This document shows positions 6,489 through 8,021 of a stretch of DNA of 8,021 bases, piece by piece. Position 1 is the stretch's first letter; each line of letters begins with the position of its first letter. This DNA is from Winogradskyella sp. Its GTDB lineage: Bacteria > Bacteroidota > Bacteroidia > Flavobacteriales > Flavobacteriaceae. Position numbers and translations under genes: made by a program. The notes under the pieces are model-generated. The model was not told the origin of the DNA, searched no databases, and saw only the letters and a program-made list of their open reading frames with translations. Location: positions 1 through 8,021 of the forward strand of contig JASBSE010000034.1 in assembly GCA_030149115.1 (NCBI GenBank), given 5' to 3'.

Positions 6489-7118
6489 TTCTTTTAGACT
6501 TTTCATACTACTAAAGGTTTTAGTCGCTTTTTTATGCAATTCACCTTTATAATCATGAGCTGTAAAGCCAAAAACATCAAAACCACCTCTAAGCGCAGCT
6601 TCGATTCCTATTAGACTATCTTCTACAACTAAGCATTCATCGATTTTAAAACCCATAGTTTCACTTGCCCATAAAAAGACATCTGGATCTGGCTTCCACT
6701 TTTTTATAGTATAACAACTAAAGATATTTTTCTCCTGAAAAAACGGCAATAAACCTGTGAGCTCTAAGTTGAGTTTTATTTTATTTACGGGACCACTTGA
6801 AGCTACACAAAAAGGAATCTTTAAACTTTGAAGAACATCTTTTATACCTTCAATAGGTGTAATTTCTTTTTTAAATCTTTCAAATGATTCGTTTCGATAC
6901 TGTTCTTCAAAATCAACTGGCAATTTTTGAGTAGTTAACTTTGAAATCTTATTAGCGCACTCTTTAAAGCTATTGCCTTTAAAATGCTGATAAGCATAAT
7001 CTAAATTTATAGTCGCACCAAGTACATTTGCCAAATCCACCATAACTTGATTGCTTATTGGCTCACTATCTACAAGGACACCATCACAATCAAAAATAAT
7101 GTAATTGTACTTAGACAT
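6474..7118 (-). CDS. HAD-superfamily phosphatase, beta-phosphoglucomutase-like subfamily
   Basis: This 214-residue protein is the usual length for the subfamily and all four HAD motifs are intact. Motif I is FDCDGVLVDSE, with nucleophile D10 and acid/base D12. Motif II is VASSG (S107). Motif III is K142 in KWKPDPDVF, and motif IV is E166-D167 in VVEDSLIGIEAA. The alpha-helical cap lies at about 16-85. The KPxPDxF and VxEDSxxGxxAA signatures place it with sugar-phosphate phosphatases and phosphoglucomutases such as the GPH/YieH/PgmB groups. The substrate cannot be assigned; a small phosphorylated sugar or organic acid in the cytoplasm is likely. Its ATG overlaps the stop of the SDR gene by one base (TAATG), so translational coupling is likely. 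Confidence 0.93.
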   Translation of the reverse strand: MSKYNYIIFDCDGVLVDSEPISNQVMVDLANVLGATINLDYAYQHFKGNSFKECANKISKLTTQKLPVDFEEQYRNESFERFKKEITPIEGIKDVLQSLKIPFCVASSGPVNKIKLNLELTGLLPFFQEKNIFSCYTIKKWKPDPDVFLWASETMGFKIDECLVVEDSLIGIEAALRGGFDVFGFTAHDYKGELHKKATKTFSSMKSLKELLKL

Positions 7119-7804
7119 TAAGGTGTAGAATTAGAAACCTGAAGTACTTTGCCGTTGTAGTATTTATTTCCTTTTAGTGAAAAGTCAAAAATATATCCTG
7201 CCATTTCTAAAGCTGTTGTTGGCGCTTGATACTCTGGAAATGCTTCCTTCAGCATTTCAGTTTGTACAGCTCCTAATGCCAAAACATTGAATTGCGGTCC
7301 TGTTTCTTTATATTCTTCAGCGAGTAACTCTGTTAGTGTAATTACCGCTCCTTTGCTAGAACTATAAGCAGAAAGCCCAGCAAATTTCATACTTCCTTGT
7401 ATGCCTCCCATGCTACTTATAGTTACCACATGACCTTCTTGTTTCATAAAAGGAAGTACTAATCTGGTCATTTCAGACACTCCAAAAACATTTGTTCTGT
7501 ATACGTTTTCAAAATCTTGAAAAGTAGTTTCTGCAAAAGGCTTGTTGAGTAACGTACCTGCATTATTAATTAATATATCTACATGATTCCACTCTGATTT
7601 TATAAAGTCTTCAACTTTTTTATAGTCTTCACTATTGCATAAGTCAAAGGCCAAAGATGTTATATTTTCAAAATGTAAATTATTAACGGGTTGTGCATTC
7701 CTTGACAAAGCCAATACATTATGTCCTTGATTAGCAAAAAGATGTACCAATTCAAAACCAATACCTCTACTCGTTCCTGTTATAATAATGTTTTTACTCT
7801 TCAT
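7118..7804 (-). CDS. Short-chain dehydrogenase/reductase (SDR), classical type
   Basis: This 228-residue protein is close to the usual 230-250 for classical SDRs. It starts with the nucleotide-binding TGTSRGIG (residues 9-16) and has NNAG (80-83), the structural N105, and the catalytic set S131, Y147 and K151 (YSSSK). R13 in the glycine-rich loop and R35 after the second strand (ALSR) favour NADPH over NADH. This is inferred from family rules. The C-terminus is short and ends GKVLQVSNSTP, like other flavobacterial members. The substrate is unknown. The start overlaps the end of the upstream peptidase gene by 11 bases and its stop overlaps the HAD start, so the three genes probably share one mRNA. 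Confidence 0.93.
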   Translation of the reverse strand: MKSKNIIITGTSRGIGFELVHLFANQGHNVLALSRNAQPVNNLHFENITSLAFDLCNSEDYKKVEDFIKSEWNHVDILINNAGTLLNKPFAETTFQDFENVYRTNVFGVSEMTRLVLPFMKQEGHVVTISSMGGIQGSMKFAGLSAYSSSKGAVITLTELLAEEYKETGPQFNVLALGAVQTEMLKEAFPEYQAPTTALEMAGYIFDFSLKGNKYYNGKVLQVSNSTP

Positions 7805-8021
7805 TTACTACAGCTTCTAATAATACAACCTCTCTTTTGTTTGAATTCATCATGCCTTCTAAAGCAGGTACCATTTTATTAATAAAATTTGCCATATGCT
7901 CATAATCCATTTTATCAGCTTCATCATCTACATGGTGGTAATATTCAAAATTTGTAAAATCGAATGTAGAGATAGCGTGGGCAGGAATATTTAATTCTTT
8001 GAAAAAAGGAAAATTATCTGA
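7794..8021 (-). CDS. M28-family zinc peptidase, C-terminal end (5' part outside window)
   Basis: The frame enters at 8021 and stops at TAA 7796-7794, giving the last 75 residues. The fragment begins SDNFPFFKELNIPA, matching the SDHxPF segment of M28 aminopeptidases. It continues with YYHHVDDEADKMDY, the counterpart of the YHTPDDTxDKID motif in which the first His (visible residue 29) is a zinc ligand. The final 35 residues are helical and end EAVVNEE. The other metal ligands, the signal peptide and the start lie outside, so whether it is secreted or a lipoprotein cannot be told. The stop lies inside the SDR gene (11-base overlap), marking it as the upstream member of the same operon. It may act on peptides in the periplasm or outside the cell, as most M28 enzymes do. 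Confidence 0.85.
   Translation of the reverse strand, partial: SDNFPFFKELNIPAHAISTFDFTNFEYYHHVDDEADKMDYEHMANFINKMVPALEGMMNSNKREVVLLEAVVNEE

Overview
The window looks like chromosomal DNA of a marine-type Flavobacteriaceae (Bacteroidota). The DNA is AT-rich, Shine-Dalgarno sequences are weak or absent, and one well-placed TAnnTTTG (-7) promoter element is visible. The largest protein ends in a type IX secretion (T9SS) C-terminal sorting domain and carries FG-GAP/ASPIC-UnbV repeats, both common in this family. No RNA gene, IS element, CRISPR array or integration signature was seen, and there is no gene-free stretch longer than about 300 bases.

Left part (1-2394): a divergent locus. On the minus strand (834 down to 1, running off the window) lies a lipoprotein with a YfbK-type von Willebrand factor A domain and an intact MIDAS metal site. 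On the plus strand lies a two-gene operon: a 299-aa single-pass membrane protein with a TTG start (968-1867) and, 2 bases later, a 174-aa lipoprotein (1870-2394). The 133-base intergenic gap holds a 63-base near-perfect palindrome centred on base 922. It is built from four TTGTA-type half-sites, with copies in each arm 11 bases apart. The two lipoproteins on opposite strands share an ungapped, similar stretch directly after the lipidated cysteine. Together these features suggest one functional unit: a membrane-tethered protein with a regulator-like cytoplasmic domain, two lipoproteins, and a shared operator. This is an inference, but it is the most promising candidate for an undescribed system here.

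Middle (2407-6444, minus): one 1345-aa secreted multidomain protein. In order it has a signal peptide, seven FG-GAP calcium loops (probably one seven-bladed propeller), an ASPIC/UnbV domain, a Cys-rich CTDP-type motif, an Ig/PKD-like domain, a complete vanadium-dependent haloperoxidase domain with all vanadate-binding motifs, and a T9SS tail. It is convergent with the 174-aa lipoprotein gene, with only 12 bases between the stops.

Right part (6474-8021, minus): the 3' end of an M28 zinc peptidase, an SDR-family oxidoreductase and a HAD-family phosphatase are packed as M28 > SDR > HAD with an 11-base overlap and a 1-base TAATG overlap. The haloperoxidase gene follows 29 bases after HAD and may be read through or have its own weak promoter.
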